From positions 1,488,001-1,552,000 of the forward strand of contig NZ_JAERSF010000001.1 in the NCBI RefSeq assembly GCF_016735615.1: a stretch of 64,000 nucleotides of DNA, written 5' to 3'. Under the pieces are notes generated by a model. It saw only the letters and a program-made list of their open reading frames with translations, ran no database searches and was not told where the DNA came from. The first letter of the stretch is position 1, and the number at the start of each line of letters is the position of its first letter. A program made the position numbers and the translations under genes. This document shows, piece by piece, positions 50,583-59,987 of this stretch. The stretch is from Flavobacterium tagetis (GTDB taxonomy: Bacteria > Bacteroidota > Bacteroidia > Flavobacteriales > Flavobacteriaceae).

Positions 50583-51359
50583 ATGAGTACTGAAAATGAA
50601 GTTTTAAATTACAGCAAAGAAGAACGTAAAAATCATATTCTAAAAGAGATCAATTTGCACACGCGTGTAAGTTTTGAAACTCTTTCGGCTAAACTTGGTG
50701 TTTCCGAAGATACGGTTCGTCGTGATATTAATGAACTTGATGCTGATTCGCTTTTAATTAAAGTGAAAGGAGGAGCGATGACAAAAGGATATCACTATTC
50801 TTCATCTAATCAGACTTATGCTGTCGAAGCGAAACAAGTTATCGCGCAGAAAGCTGTTGGACTTCTTCATGACGGAATGGTTTTAATTGTTGATGGAGGA
50901 ACAACGATTCGTGAATTTATCCGATTAATTCCAAACGATCTTAATTTAACTGTTTTTACTATTACAGCTTTAACGGCGGTTCAGCTTTTAGATAAGCCAA
51001 ATATTAAAACAATCATGATTGGCGGAAGCATCTCTTCTTATAGTCAGATGTGTGTGAGCGGAGAAGCTTTTCATCAATTGGCCAATATAAAAGCCGATCT
51101 TTTGGTTTTAGGAACAAATGCTTTAGACGTAGATGGCGGTTATTCTGATTCTGATTGGGAAACAGTTCAAGTAAAAAAAGCGATGATTCAGGCTTCTAAA
51201 AAAACAGCAGTATTAACTATTACAGAAAAATTAAATACTGTTCTTAAAATGAAAATTGCCAATCTGTCTGAGGTAAGTTATGTGATTACCGAAGAAGAAC
51301 CAAATCACGAAAAATTGCAGCCATATAAAAGTGCTGTTCCAAGTTTGATTGTGATTTAA
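50583..51359 (+). CDS. DeoR/GlpR-family transcriptional regulator
   Basis: 258 residues. N-terminal DeoR helix-turn-helix (about 12-65: RKNHILKEINLHTRVSFETLSAKLGVSEDTVRRDINEL) and a C-terminal sugar-phosphate-sensing DeoR domain (IVDGGTTIREFIRLIP, IMIGGSIS, GTNALDVDGGYSDSDWETVQVKKAMI). Such repressors control carbohydrate or nucleoside genes and lose binding with a sugar phosphate. No sugar genes lie close, so the target is unknown. The ATG at 50583 follows a short AT-rich leader. Confidence 0.9.
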   Translation: MSTENEVLNYSKEERKNHILKEINLHTRVSFETLSAKLGVSEDTVRRDINELDADSLLIKVKGGAMTKGYHYSSSNQTYAVEAKQVIAQKAVGLLHDGMVLIVDGGTTIREFIRLIPNDLNLTVFTITALTAVQLLDKPNIKTIMIGGSISSYSQMCVSGEAFHQLANIKADLLVLGTNALDVDGGYSDSDWETVQVKKAMIQASKKTAVLTITEKLNTVLKMKIANLSEVSYVITEEEPNHEKLQPYKSAVPSLIVI

Positions 51360-51395
51360 TTAATTTGTTTTTGACTTTCATATCTCTATAAAAAA

Positions 51396-52163
51396 ATGAA
51401 AATCGCTTTAATCCAAACCGATCTTTTTTGGCAAGACGCCAGTAAAAACCGAGAAAATTTCGATTCAAAAATCAATGAAATTCAGTCGGAAGTAAATTTA
51501 ATTGTGCTTCCTGAAATGTTTTCCACAGGATTTACCATGAATGCTTCTGAGGTTGCTGAAACGATGCAAGAAGAAACGGTTGAATGGATGAAATTGAAAG
51601 CAAAACAAAAAAATGCTGCGATAACAGGAAGTGTTGTTATTGTAGAAAACGGGAAATATTATAACCGAATGTTGTTTGTTTTTCCGTCAGGCGAAATACA
51701 ATATTACGATAAGCGCCATTCCTTTTCTTTAGCAGGTGAAGACAAAGTGTATACGCGCGGAAACCGAAAAGTTATTGTTGATTATCTGGGTTGGAAAATA
51801 TGCCTTCAGATTTGTTACGATTTAAGATTTCCGGTTTTTGCTCGAAATGTAGAAAACTACGACCTTATTTTATATGTTGCTAATTGGCCAAAAGTGCGCA
51901 CAAATGCTTGGGATGCTTTGCTAAAAGCTCGAGCAATAGAAAATCTTTCGTATGTAGTTGGGGTAAATAGAATTGGTAATGATGCTCACGATTACGAGCA
52001 TATTGGCCATTCACAAGCAATAGATTTTTTAGGGAATCATATTTTAGAGCCCCAAGAAAAAAATGGTGTCTTTGCCATAGAATTGGACAAAAACACCATG
52101 TATGAAACGCGTAAAAAATTAAACTTTTTAAGCGATAGAGATCAGTTTGAGATTAAGCTTTAG
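51396..52163 (+). CDS. Nitrilase-superfamily omega-amidase type hydrolase
   Basis: 255 residues, carbon-nitrogen hydrolase fold. Catalytic triad E40 (VLPEMFSTGF), K106 (YYDKRHSF) and C140 (LQICYDLRFPVF). The FSLAGEDKVYTRG stretch and the conserved YDLRFP are typical of the Nit2/YafV group, which hydrolyses 2-oxoglutaramate or related omega-amides in transamination and methionine salvage. Cytoplasmic. It converges with the next gene, their coding ends overlapping by 4 bp. Confidence 0.88.
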   Translation: MKIALIQTDLFWQDASKNRENFDSKINEIQSEVNLIVLPEMFSTGFTMNASEVAETMQEETVEWMKLKAKQKNAAITGSVVIVENGKYYNRMLFVFPSGEIQYYDKRHSFSLAGEDKVYTRGNRKVIVDYLGWKICLQICYDLRFPVFARNVENYDLILYVANWPKVRTNAWDALLKARAIENLSYVVGVNRIGNDAHDYEHIGHSQAIDFLGNHILEPQEKNGVFAIELDKNTMYETRKKLNFLSDRDQFEIKL

Positions 52164-53848
52164 AACGCTTTTCGTTTCTTTTCTGCCTCTTTTTTCTTTT
52201 TATCGTCTTGTTTTTTCTCGACTTCCGGATTAAACGGAATACTCAGGTCAATTGTTTCGTTTCGATCCCAATTGGCACGGACATCAAATTCTTCTTGATT
52301 GTAAAAAACTTCTTCGGAATATCTCTTTTCTAAGAAATTACCAGTGTCATACTGTTTGTTTTTATTATCATCGTAAATAATGCGGACAGTAAAGACGTCA
52401 GGTTGGAGTAAATTAAATTCTAATGTAGTTGCTCCTTCAGAATATGCTTCAGCCAAAACAACATCTCCTTTTTTATTAGTCAATTCGACAATTATAGGAA
52501 AGCGTTTTACATTTTTTAGTGTCAATATAATATTTCCGTAATCGGCATATTCTTTTGTGCTTAGTTTGTACGATAAGGTATCGTTTGTTTTTTCATAAAA
52601 ATCGGTCAAAGCACCTGGCAAGAAAGTAAAACTGTATTTATCTAAAGGTTCTTTTTTGAAATCAAAATAAAGTTTTTGATCAAATTCGTCATATTCTGTT
52701 GTGTAAGGAACAGCGACAGAATCTTTATTTACCAATCTAATTTTAGAATTATCAAATTTAACCAATGGTGTTTCGGTTTCTAATGTAAAACGCTCTCTAA
52801 AGTTAATCTGGCCATTTTGAACGGCTTTAATATTTAGAGTATCTTTTTTTAAAGCTTTAATTTTAAAAGAAAATCGCTTCTTGTAATCTCCTTTTTCAAC
52901 TTCCATTGATAACGAATCGGCTTTTACTGGTTTATACCAAACTTGAAGCGAATCTTTTTTAGGGAATTGCGTTATAATAGTTTCTAGAACTTCATTGCCG
53001 TTTTTAAGTACAACTTTTGGTTTTGAGTTTTTGAAATTCTGTTTTCCGTCGTATGGTAGATACAAACGATTTCCAGAAGCTTGAATTGGTTTGAAAGCTT
53101 TTAATGGCAATGTTTCTTTAAATAGTTCTAACTCATAAACAGTGTCAGTCGGAATTGTAATATAGTTTTTCAAAAATCCGATTTTATCATCTTTCGGATT
53201 AAACTTATTATTTGATCCTTTGTCTTTTAATGCCACCAAAAGATATTTTCCTTCTTTTAAGTTTTCAAACTGAAAAGTTCTCATGCTGTCCAGAGTATTT
53301 GTAATGTAACGTGGAAATTCTTTATAAATGGTAGAATCTTTAAATTTATCATTTACTTCGTATAACATTACAGAAACAAAATTTTCAACATATTTCCCAT
53401 AAGAATCTTTTATTTTTCCGTTCAATTTAAGCGAATCAATGTGTGATCCTGTTGAGAAAATATATTTGAACTGATTTAGGGCATTTCCTTCGTTGTTATC
53501 CTGAATTGCCTGTCCAAAATTTAAACTATAAGTTGTGTTTGGCAGTAAAGTATCTCGAAGTTCAATCTTTATAAATTTGCTAACACTCTGAGGCGTGATT
53601 ATTGGCTCATTTTTTAAAGGAGGAGAAATAATCAGCTGTTTGTTGGTGTTTTTGAGTTTGATATATTCGTCAAAGTTTAAAGTAATAGTGTTTCCTTTAA
53701 AATCGGTTGTGAAGTTTTTAGGAAAACTCGATACCAAAACAGGAGGTAATGTGTCTTTTAAACCGCCGGTAATACTGCCCCTTTTAGCGCAGCTTATCAT
53801 TGATATTAGAATTACAAATGCAATGTATTTTAAAGTGTTTTTCAACAT
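52160..53848 (-). CDS. Ig-like domain lipoprotein, Bacteroidota type
   Basis: 562 residues, lipobox SMISC (Cys20), then CAKRGSITGGLKDTLPPVLVSSFP, the start of an SbsA-like Ig domain (about 35-130, TLNFDEYIKL, TLLPNTTYSLNFGQAI). The middle is beta-rich, and the C-terminus ends in a Lys/Asp/Glu tail (EKKQDDKKKKEAEKKRKAF). Lipoproteins with this beginning are widespread in Bacteroidota; function unknown, possibly envelope structure. Single gene, tail to tail with the amidase gene. Confidence 0.85.
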   Translation of the reverse strand: MLKNTLKYIAFVILISMISCAKRGSITGGLKDTLPPVLVSSFPKNFTTDFKGNTITLNFDEYIKLKNTNKQLIISPPLKNEPIITPQSVSKFIKIELRDTLLPNTTYSLNFGQAIQDNNEGNALNQFKYIFSTGSHIDSLKLNGKIKDSYGKYVENFVSVMLYEVNDKFKDSTIYKEFPRYITNTLDSMRTFQFENLKEGKYLLVALKDKGSNNKFNPKDDKIGFLKNYITIPTDTVYELELFKETLPLKAFKPIQASGNRLYLPYDGKQNFKNSKPKVVLKNGNEVLETIITQFPKKDSLQVWYKPVKADSLSMEVEKGDYKKRFSFKIKALKKDTLNIKAVQNGQINFRERFTLETETPLVKFDNSKIRLVNKDSVAVPYTTEYDEFDQKLYFDFKKEPLDKYSFTFLPGALTDFYEKTNDTLSYKLSTKEYADYGNIILTLKNVKRFPIIVELTNKKGDVVLAEAYSEGATTLEFNLLQPDVFTVRIIYDDNKNKQYDTGNFLEKRYSEEVFYNQEEFDVRANWDRNETIDLSIPFNPEVEKKQDDKKKKEAEKKRKAF

Positions 53849-54011
53849 AACGGTTTTTCAATTTGATTGCACAAAATAACGATTATATTTGCTTTAATTG
53901 AAATTTTTTATCCATTTATTAGGATTTATAACTTTTGTAAATCTTCAAAAATTTAGTGTTTAAAACGTCATAATTTCTTACTTTTGAATTAAAATGTAAT
54001 TTCCTTAAGTT

Positions 54012-55016
54012 TTGTTCAAGCGATTTTTCCCAGTTTTGTTTCTCTTTTTAATGCTGTCGTGCACAAAAAGTGAAAAGCCCGTAATCTCCTTTTATTACTG
54101 GAAAACAACCTTCAAGTTTTCTGAAAGAGAAAAAGAAGCATTAAAAGAAAACAATGTTCAAAAACTCTATGTAAGGTATTTTGATATTGGACTTCATCCA
54201 GAATCTAATTTTCCAATCCCGATTAGTCCAATTCGATTTGAAGAAAATCCAAAGGAATATGCTATTGTTCCAGTTGTTTTTATTCAGAACAAAGTTATGC
54301 TCCAGCCTCATCTTGATGTAAACGATCTGGCTCAAAAAACGTTTGATTTTATAGAACAAATCAATTCTAAAAATAAAATTGTGTGTCAAGAAATTCAAAT
54401 AGATTGTGATTGGACATTAAAAAGCAAAGAGAATTATTTGAAATTTATAGAGGTTTTTAAAAAGCTTTCGAAGAAGAAACTTTCAGCGACTATTCGATTG
54501 CACCAAGTGAAGTATTTCAAAAAAACAAAAATCCCAAATGTCGATTCTGGAGTTTTGATGTATTACAATATGGGATCGATTGCACCCGATTCTCTCAGTT
54601 CTATTTACGATAAGAAAGTGGCAGAACGATATCTTAAAAGTTTAAAAAGATATCCATTGCACTTAGATTTTGCTTTTCCGATCTATTCGTGGGGAGTTCA
54701 TATTAGAAATAATAAAGTGATTGGACTTCGTTCTAAAATGAATAGTAGGGCGTTAGAAAAAGATTCCAATTTTGAAAAAACAAGCCCGATTTTTTTCAGA
54801 GTGAAACATTCCAATTATAAAAATGGTGTTTTTTATGAAGAAAATGATCTTTTGAAAATGGAGGAAATAAAACCAGAAGATTTAAAAGAAATGGCAGAAG
54901 ATTTGCAAGATAATCTTGTCGAAAAGCCAAACGAAATTATATTTTACGATTTAGACGAATTCAATTTAAACAATTATGAAAAAAATACTTTTAAGCAGAT
55001 TATTTCTTGCTTCTAG
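54012..55016 (+). CDS. Lipoprotein with probable TIM-barrel domain (TTG start)
   Basis: 334 residues from a TTG that gives a good lipoprotein signal (FKRFFPVLFLFLMLSC, Cys17). The rest alternates strands and helices with IQIDCDWTLKSKENYLKFIEVFKKL, ATIRLHQVKY, GVLMYYNMGSI and LHLDFAFPIYSWG, a pattern of TIM barrels related to glycosidases. Catalytic acids are not assigned. Its last 41 bases overlap the start of the next gene in another frame, so the two are coupled. Function unknown. Confidence 0.78.
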   Translation: MFKRFFPVLFLFLMLSCTKSEKPVISFYYWKTTFKFSEREKEALKENNVQKLYVRYFDIGLHPESNFPIPISPIRFEENPKEYAIVPVVFIQNKVMLQPHLDVNDLAQKTFDFIEQINSKNKIVCQEIQIDCDWTLKSKENYLKFIEVFKKLSKKKLSATIRLHQVKYFKKTKIPNVDSGVLMYYNMGSIAPDSLSSIYDKKVAERYLKSLKRYPLHLDFAFPIYSWGVHIRNNKVIGLRSKMNSRALEKDSNFEKTSPIFFRVKHSNYKNGVFYEENDLLKMEEIKPEDLKEMAEDLQDNLVEKPNEIIFYDLDEFNLNNYEKNTFKQIISCF

Positions 55017-57336
55017 TGCCGTTTTGCTTTCTGCATTCGGAATTATATATGCCTGTGCAGATGGAGACTGGGATTATTTAGGGTCTTACAATTCAAATTT
55101 TACTCCAGAAACTTTTGCAGACAAATCGTATTCGCCTTTGTTTTTATCGGGTGGAATTTTTTACGGAATCGGTTTTGACACCCAACATAATTCTCGTTTT
55201 AATAAAAATATAAAATCAGATTGGGCAGATTATTTAAAAGGAAAAGTCGACACAACAACAGTTAATTATTTTTTGATTGGTGATGAAAAGCCTAGATATT
55301 ATTCTGATGAAAAGAATGCAATCAAAAATAAAGAAGAAATAGAAGGTTTGCATGTTTATTATAAAACAAAAAAAGAAAATAAAAGCACGCAAAAATGGGG
55401 CAAAAAGCTTAATCTGAAAGATGAAAAAGTAAAAAACTTTGTTGAATTTCTGTATTTGGCTCAAAAAATAGAAACAGTATCTATTGGAGACGATTATTGG
55501 AGCTACGATCCTGTTGTGGCAAAAACTTTCAATGATGCCAAAATGATTCAGTCGATAGAAAATGTCTACAATACTTTGTCAGATCCGTTTTTGAAAAACC
55601 GATATTGGTTCCTGACCATGAAAGCTCGTTTTTATAGTAATGACAAACAAAAAGCGATTGATTTTTTTAATAAAACCGAAAGTTCTGTTGCCAAGAATAC
55701 TTTGTATTATCGTGCTTTGGCGTATGTTGCCGGAATTAATTATAAGCAGAAAAAATACGCGACTTCAAATTATTTATATGCGCAAGTATTTGATAAATGT
55801 CCAGAATTAAGAGTGGTTACTGCTTATAGCTTCAAACCAAAAAATGAGTCAGATTGGACTAAGGCTTTGGCTTTGGCAAAAGCCAACAAAGAAAAAGCGG
55901 CGCTTTGGGCGATTCATGGATATTATAAAGATGAAAAACAAGCAATTGAAAAAATCTACGAACTAGATCCAAAAAGCGAACATTTGAATTATCTTGGAAC
56001 GAGATTGGTTAATTCGTTAGAGCAAAAAATAAATAATTCGTTTCAGATAGACGGACAAGGAGAAAATCAGAAACCAAAACCGCAGACTGTTGCGGAAAAT
56101 AAAGTAGAAAATAAAGCAAAAGTAGACAATAGCGCTGTTGATTTGATAGCGAAAATTTCTGCTGCAGGAAATACCGATAAGCCTTATTTGTGGGATATTG
56201 CACTTGGATATCTTCAAACGCTAAAAGGCGATTATGCCAATGCAGATAAAAATTACAGCAAAGCTGAAAAAACACTTCCGAAAACAGAATTGGCAGGAAT
56301 GCAGCTTCGCTTATTGCGTTTTGTGAATAACTTAAGCAAGATTGATAAGCTGACAGATAAAAACGAAAAAACTATTCTGGCTGATTTAAATTGGCTATAC
56401 ACTGAACTTCCTAAAAATTATAAAGGAGACACATTTCGTTATCAGAATGCTTCTTCATGGAGCAGAAGCTATTTGTCACATTTGTATAAAGAACAAGGAA
56501 ATCAGGTTATGGCTGAGATTTATGGAGAATCCCGCTATAGTTATTGGAACGATGGAAATGCATATTATGACAATGAAAAGAATTTGCTGGCAATAAAAAG
56601 CTTTATGGAGAAATCTAATAAAACAGAAATCGAGAAAATTGGTGCAGGAATTTATAGCTTAAAACTGAAAGACATTAATAATTTCCAAGCAATTCAGTCA
56701 ACTTTCAAAAACAAAATTCCAGAAGCAATTGCATTTATGCAACAAACAGATTCTGTTCAGTATGTTAAATTCTTGGGAAATCCGTTTAACGGAAATATAA
56801 AAGATTGCCACGATTGTGAGCATGCAGCATATCAAAAAAGAAAATATACTTACATGGATTTCTTGTCTACAATAAAAGAAATGCAGGATAAACTAGCTCA
56901 GAAAGAAGATGTTTATACAAATAGTCTTTTGTTAGGAAATGCGTTTTATAATATTTCTCATTTTGGAAACGGAAGAACTTTTTACGAAATGAGCATTGTG
57001 GGTTACGGATCAGGCCCGTATTCATTTAGAGATTCGATGAAAGATATGATTACGAATAACTCGGTTTCTAAAATGTATTATCAGAAAGCTTTTGAAGCAG
57101 CTTCGAATAAAGAACAAAAAGCAAAATGTTTGTATCTGATTTCGAAATGCGAACGAAATGACTATTACAATAAAAAATACAATAGCATAAATAGTTATTG
57201 GGAAATTCAAGATGATAAAGTTAATTTTATTGCCTGGAACTCGTTCAAAGCTTTAAGAAAAGACTATTCTGACACGAAATATTATCAGGATGTAATTGCA
57301 GAATGCGGTTATTTTAGAACATACACGAACCAATAA
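54976..57336 (+). CDS. Large secreted TPR-like protein
   Basis: 786 residues with an N-terminal hydrophobic signal that ends at GIIYACADGDWD (possible lipobox). The protein is mostly helical, with repeated YxxAxxY and LxxLGxxxxxxG-type helices (for example YLYAQVFDKCPELR, GYLQTLKGDYANADKNYSKAEKTL), consistent with TPR-like repeats. A CHDCEH motif near residue 615 could bind metal or heme. It overlaps the lipoprotein gene by 41 bp and precedes the epimerase by 10 bp. Family unknown; the pair looks like a two-gene envelope system. Confidence 0.78.
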   Translation: MKKILLSRLFLASSAVLLSAFGIIYACADGDWDYLGSYNSNFTPETFADKSYSPLFLSGGIFYGIGFDTQHNSRFNKNIKSDWADYLKGKVDTTTVNYFLIGDEKPRYYSDEKNAIKNKEEIEGLHVYYKTKKENKSTQKWGKKLNLKDEKVKNFVEFLYLAQKIETVSIGDDYWSYDPVVAKTFNDAKMIQSIENVYNTLSDPFLKNRYWFLTMKARFYSNDKQKAIDFFNKTESSVAKNTLYYRALAYVAGINYKQKKYATSNYLYAQVFDKCPELRVVTAYSFKPKNESDWTKALALAKANKEKAALWAIHGYYKDEKQAIEKIYELDPKSEHLNYLGTRLVNSLEQKINNSFQIDGQGENQKPKPQTVAENKVENKAKVDNSAVDLIAKISAAGNTDKPYLWDIALGYLQTLKGDYANADKNYSKAEKTLPKTELAGMQLRLLRFVNNLSKIDKLTDKNEKTILADLNWLYTELPKNYKGDTFRYQNASSWSRSYLSHLYKEQGNQVMAEIYGESRYSYWNDGNAYYDNEKNLLAIKSFMEKSNKTEIEKIGAGIYSLKLKDINNFQAIQSTFKNKIPEAIAFMQQTDSVQYVKFLGNPFNGNIKDCHDCEHAAYQKRKYTYMDFLSTIKEMQDKLAQKEDVYTNSLLLGNAFYNISHFGNGRTFYEMSIVGYGSGPYSFRDSMKDMITNNSVSKMYYQKAFEAASNKEQKAKCLYLISKCERNDYYNKKYNSINSYWEIQDDKVNFIAWNSFKALRKDYSDTKYYQDVIAECGYFRTYTNQ

Positions 57337-57346
57337 ATTTGTAGCA

Positions 57347-57751
57347 ATGGTAAACAAAATAGAACATATCGGGATTGCAGTAAAAAATATGGATGATGCC
57401 AATGTTTTGTTCGAAAAAATGCTGGGTGTTCCGTCTTATAAAATGGAAGCTGTAGAAAGCGAAGGTGTACTAACTTCTTTCTTTCAAACGGGAAATAATA
57501 AAATTGAGCTTTTGGTGGCGACAAATCCCGAAAGTCCGATTGCTAAATTTTTGGAGAAAAAAGGAGAAGGAATTCATCACATTGCTTTTGATGTTGATGA
57601 TATCGAAGCTGAAATTAGCCGTCTAAAAAATGAAGGGTTTGTCTTGATTAACGAAGTTCCGAAGAAAGGTGCCGACAATAAATTGGTCGTTTTTCTGCAT
57701 CCGAAGAACACAAATGGCGTTTTGGTGGAGCTTTGTCAAGAAATTAAATAA
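57347..57751 (+). CDS. mce: Methylmalonyl-CoA epimerase
   Basis: 134 residues from the ATG at 57347; the frame is open from 57296 but that part lies within the preceding gene. Glyoxalase/VOC fold with IEHIGIAVKNMDDA (first metal His), GEGIHHIAFDVDDIEAEI (second His) and a VLVELCQE end (Glu). It converts (S)- to (R)-methylmalonyl-CoA in the propionyl-CoA route to succinyl-CoA. The mutase genes are not in the window. It starts 10 bp after the TPR-like gene but is unrelated in function. Confidence 0.9.
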   Translation: MVNKIEHIGIAVKNMDDANVLFEKMLGVPSYKMEAVESEGVLTSFFQTGNNKIELLVATNPESPIAKFLEKKGEGIHHIAFDVDDIEAEISRLKNEGFVLINEVPKKGADNKLVVFLHPKNTNGVLVELCQEIK

Positions 57752-57899
57752 AAAAAATGTCGTTTTAATTTTTGAATAAGATGTTGAAAATCAATTTTGT
57801 TCTTTGGTATTAAACAAAAGTTTTAAAATTAAATTAAAATGATGTCTTAAAATATTTGGAGTGAATGAAAAATAGTAGTAATATTGCATCCTCTAAACC

Positions 57900-57973
57900 G
57901 GTCCTATAGCTCAGCTGGTTAGAGCACCTGACTCATAATCAGGTGGTCCCTGGTTCGAGCCCAGGTGGGACCA
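57900..57973 (+). tRNA. tRNA-Met or tRNA-Ile2 (anticodon CAT)
   Basis: A 74-base cloverleaf: acceptor GGTCCTA/TGGGACC, D stem GCTC/GAGC, anticodon stem CCTGA/TCAGG with loop CTCATAA, T stem CCTGG/CCAGG with loop TTCGAGC, discriminator A. CCA is not encoded. It lacks the GGG/CCC anticodon stem of initiators, so it is elongator Met or lysidine-modified Ile2; sequence alone does not decide. A Vsr/methyltransferase pair lies just downstream. Confidence 0.95.
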
Positions 57974-57988
57974 CTCTTTTAGAAACAC

Positions 57989-58019
57989 AAAGCCTTTACA
58001 GAAATGTAGAGGCTTTTTT
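57989..58019 (+). terminator. Terminator downstream of the tRNA
   Basis: AAAGCCTTTACA, loop GAAA, TGTAGAGGCTTTTTT with one G-T pair, then a T run. Confidence 0.85.
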
Positions 58020-58132
58020 GTTTGCGTCACTTTTTAAAATGTGAAAATTGAAATTTTTACGTTAGAATAATTGAACTCCTATTTCTGTAAAATGCCTTAA
58101 CTTTATCCGTCCAAAACAAATTTAATCTTCAG

Positions 58133-58552
58133 ATGGATAGATTAACTCCCGAACAGAGGAGGAAAACTATGCAGGCGATAAAAAGCACTGCTACAAAAGG
58201 CGAAGTAAGGCTTGCTAAAGCATTATGGAAATTGGGTCACAGATACCGAAAAAACAATAAGAAAGTATTTGGAAGGCCTGATCTTACTTTTGCCAAATAT
58301 AAAATTGCCATTTTTGTTGATAGCGAATTTTTTCATGGAAAAGATTGGGGAACCGAACAGCTAAGAATTAAAACGAATCGAGAATATTGGATTCCAAAAA
58401 TTGAAAGGAATATTCAGCGTGACGAAGAGGTCAATGCTTTTCTAATTTCTGAAAACTGGACTGTTTTAAGGTTCTGGAGTAAAGAAATTGAGAAGAATCT
58501 AGAGGTTTGTCTAGCAAAAATTGAAGGGACAATTATGCTTTTAAGTATTTAA
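58133..58552 (+). CDS. vsr: Very short patch repair (Vsr) endonuclease
   Basis: 139 residues, the usual Vsr length. MDRLTPEQRRKTMQAIKS is the typical start, the catalytic Asp is D50 in VFGRPDLTF, and FVDSEFFHGKDWG holds His68. The WIPKIERNIQRDEEVNAFL and WTVLRFWSKEI segments match the C-terminal part of Vsr. In E. coli this region carries HxxxxC zinc ligands that are largely replaced here. Vsr nicks T:G mismatches formed by deamination of 5-methylcytosine, in the same site as the cognate methylase. The methylase is the convergent neighbour, with 4 bp overlap. Confidence 0.9.
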   Translation: MDRLTPEQRRKTMQAIKSTATKGEVRLAKALWKLGHRYRKNNKKVFGRPDLTFAKYKIAIFVDSEFFHGKDWGTEQLRIKTNREYWIPKIERNIQRDEEVNAFLISENWTVLRFWSKEIEKNLEVCLAKIEGTIMLLSI

Positions 58553-59535
58553 ATTTTTTCAGCTTTTTGCTGTCTAGCTTCTGCTTTCTCAATGCATTTA
58601 AATATTTCAGAAGCAAGTCTTTTGATGACAGGCATGCTTACCGAATTTCCAGCTTGTTTATATAAGCTAGAATTTGAAATTTTGGGTAATTTGTAATGAT
58701 CTGGAAAACCCTGAAAACGAAAACATTCTCTTGGAGTTAATTTTCTAAAGCCAAATTCAGTTGTAATAATTGGGACATTGTGGCCGCCGGTTCCCATATT
58801 TGCAGTTAAAGTAGGGCAAACTTCTTTTTTGTTTTCTCGTACGTAATGTCTCCTGAACTGATAAATTCTGTCTTCTCTCACAACCGCTTCTTTCAGTGTG
58901 TTATACATGTATTTGTCTTCTGTATAATAGAATTTTTTATCGACTTTTTCTTTTGTGATCAAATCGCTAACCTTTTTTGTTAATTCTTCTTTTTCAGGGA
59001 AACTGAATTTGAAGCCTTTTTTAACGAAATCTTTGTCGAAAGCAACCATGAAAATTCGTTCCCGATTATGTGGGATATTTCCAAAATCTTTAGTGTTTAA
59101 GATGGCAGAGTCAAATGTATAATTGCGTTTTTTTATTTCGCGCTGAATTACTTTTATTGTGTTTCCTTTGTCGTGCCCTTTTAGGTTTTTGACATTTTCG
59201 AGAAATACCACTTTTGGCCGCATTTCGTCAATAAAATCCAATATTTTAAAAAAGTGGTTTCCTCTACTGTCGTTAAAGCCTTTTCTATGGCCCGCAAGAG
59301 AAAAGGGCTGGCAAGGGAATCCAGCGGTAAGAATGTCAACTTTATTGAGTTTTCTAACATCAAGTTGCATTACGTCGCTTTCAATAAGAGTGTGTTCAAA
59401 ATTGTTTCTGTAGGTAACGCAAGCTTTTTTGTCAAACTCATTTGCCCATTCTAATTTAAAACCTGCATTTTCAAATCCTAAGCAAATACCTCCAACACCC
59501 GCATATAAACTTCCGACTGTATATTGGTTTTTCAT
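58549..59535 (-). CDS. DNA (cytosine-5) methyltransferase
   Basis: 328 residues. All C5-methylase motifs appear in order: motif I LYAGVGGICLGFENAGF, motif IV with catalytic C75 in TAGFPCQPFSLAG, motif VI FLENVKNL, motif VIII and the target-recognition region around RRHYVRENKK and TANMGTGGHNVP, motif IX RECFRFQGFPDHY and motif X QAGNSVSMPVIKRLASEI. It methylates cytosine in an unknown short site. Paired with Vsr, but no restriction endonuclease gene is present in the window, so this may be an orphan or the remnant of a type II system next to a tRNA. Confidence 0.94.
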   Translation of the reverse strand: MKNQYTVGSLYAGVGGICLGFENAGFKLEWANEFDKKACVTYRNNFEHTLIESDVMQLDVRKLNKVDILTAGFPCQPFSLAGHRKGFNDSRGNHFFKILDFIDEMRPKVVFLENVKNLKGHDKGNTIKVIQREIKKRNYTFDSAILNTKDFGNIPHNRERIFMVAFDKDFVKKGFKFSFPEKEELTKKVSDLITKEKVDKKFYYTEDKYMYNTLKEAVVREDRIYQFRRHYVRENKKEVCPTLTANMGTGGHNVPIITTEFGFRKLTPRECFRFQGFPDHYKLPKISNSSLYKQAGNSVSMPVIKRLASEIFKCIEKAEARQQKAEKI

Positions 59536-59987
59536 CTGATTAATTGAGGTTGAGGGTAGATTTGGATTTATCGTGTGAAATTTAGTTATTGCAAATATAT
59601 TAATTTGAGAACATTCTCGTTTATGTAATTACAGTTAGATCCAAACTTCTTTTTTTGACATAAATTGTAGTAAAGGAAATTTAGTCGCAAAGTGTAGAAG
59701 TAAAGGTTTTGTTAAAATCAGGAAATTCTTATAAGCTTCAAAGGCTTGTGGATAGTAATAAATAAATGATTTTGCACTCCAGAGCGTTTTGTGAAAAGGA
59801 TTAAAAGAATCTTAGAAAAAAAATGTTAAAATTTGTCTTGCCTTTTTTCGGTTAAAAGTTGGTTTTGAGCAAAAAACTTATACTTTTGTCCAAGATTTTG
59901 GAGATAGAATTTTAATTGTGTGAAATTTCTATCAAAGAATATTTGTCGATAATTATCTAGACTTGCAATTTGCAATAGCTTGAATTT
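59536..59987. promoter_or_regulatory. 452-bp intergenic region with promoter for 59988
   Basis: No gene seen. A full promoter lies at 59859-59888: TTG, 19 bases, TACTTTTG, about 100 bases before the start of 59988, leaving a long leader. No copy of the tRNA 3' end is found here, so there is no attachment-site repeat for the Vsr/methylase pair. The methylase promoter must lie at the left end but is not recognised. Confidence 0.6.

Noticed and set aside
57296..57346. Longer start for methylmalonyl-CoA epimerase
   Set aside because: It lies inside the preceding gene, and the VOC fold starts right after the ATG at 57347.
59536..59987. Possible attachment-site copy of the tRNA end beyond the methylase
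   Set aside because: No stretch matching the T stem or acceptor of the tRNA was found.
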